From positions 1 through 64,000 of the forward strand of contig CALUUJ010000012.1 of the NCBI GenBank assembly GCA_944323935.1: 64,000 bases of DNA, given 5' to 3'. This document shows positions 63,823-64,000 of the stretch, in pieces (position 1 is the stretch's first letter; every line of letters begins with the position of its first letter). The notes beneath the pieces were generated by a model. It saw only the letters and a program-made list of their open reading frames with translations, did not search any database and was not told the DNA's origin. Source of the DNA: Candidatus Gastranaerophilales bacterium (GTDB lineage Bacteria; Cyanobacteriota; Vampirovibrionia; Gastranaerophilales; Gastranaerophilaceae). The position numbers and the translations under genes are program-made.

Positions 63823-64000
63823 TTAAATACTAATAGTAACCCTTGAACCTTCTTTATGGTAGTTACCGCCACCACAGATAGTTTCAATTACTTTTAATAA
63901 AAATTCTCTCGGTGCTTCCATTTGATTAATATAAAACTCTTGATTTCCAAGATGACGTATCTTTATTATTGCTTTACCGCTTTTATCTGCAGGAACATAT
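63823..64000 (-). CDS. C-terminal part of an unidentified protein
   Basis: A reading frame enters from the right edge and ends with TAA at 63823; 58 residues are visible (ending GGGNYHKEGSRVTISI). It includes VPADKSGKAIIKIRHLG and APREFLLKVIETICGGG. No family is recognised. The start is outside the window. Confidence 0.6.
   Translation of the reverse strand, partial: YVPADKSGKAIIKIRHLGNQEFYINQMEAPREFLLKVIETICGGGNYHKEGSRVTISI

Overview
The window is very AT-rich and densely coded on both strands. Inference: it comes from an anaerobic bacterium with an outer membrane, most like the gut Melainabacteria/Vampirovibrionia (Gastranaerophilales). The reasons are the base composition, a pyruvate phosphate dikinase and a rubrerythrin, a signal-peptide autotransporter-type beta-barrel, an RNase Y/YmdB pair, chemotaxis genes with a FliA/WhiG-type sigma factor, and many orphan proteins that carry a short SFG/SFKG motif. 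The lineage was not tested by any search.

Layout. 1-7800: gap (GAPDH), two tandem PlsC-type acyltransferases, and a chemotaxis module (a sensor-less MCP and CheA on minus, a double-CheW protein on plus). 7800-13000: a minus operon of two WYL-type regulators, a DUF4127 protein and a ThrS that lacks the TGS domain. 13000-25700: dCMP deaminase, rubrerythrin, a LipM/LplA-like transferase, an active/inactive M16 peptidase pair, TPR proteins, a YbgC-type thioesterase, a PfkB sugar kinase, a CsaB-type pyruvyltransferase, the sigma factor and a radical SAM enzyme with N-terminal cysteines. 25700-33300: rpmA and rplU (with a candidate L21 leader hairpin), ppdK, a pseudopilin-like protein, a PHP phosphoesterase, ymdB and rny.

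33500-47500 is the accessory part. Two class II tRNA genes (Leu-UAA, Ser-CGA) are each followed by the same roughly 60-nt nested-hairpin repeat. Around them lie a 668-aa HEATH zinc-protease-like protein, PnuC, a small SprA-like HEKAH protein, a SPASM radical SAM enzyme beside a small protein with three AMYGI repeats (candidate RiPP locus), an autotransporter-like barrel, a frameshifted glycerophosphodiesterase, a CDF metal transporter, a C/H/D cysteine-protease-like protein and a 947-aa M16 fusion.

47500-60400: ftsZ, an orphan gene, and a tight seven-gene operon of glycosyltransferases (five GT2, one degenerate GT2 remnant, one GT8). Five of the seven carry long coiled coils, and three share a Y-E-E-I-S/T-K-N-Y-x-Y-T repeat; two have near-perfect DNA tandem repeats of 141 and 99 bp. 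60500-64000: a winged-helix protein, tsaD, leuC (no leuD seen), small regulators and a truncated gene at the edge.

The observations most worth checking are the SPASM/AMYGI pair, the coiled-coil glycosyltransferase operon and the post-tRNA repeat.
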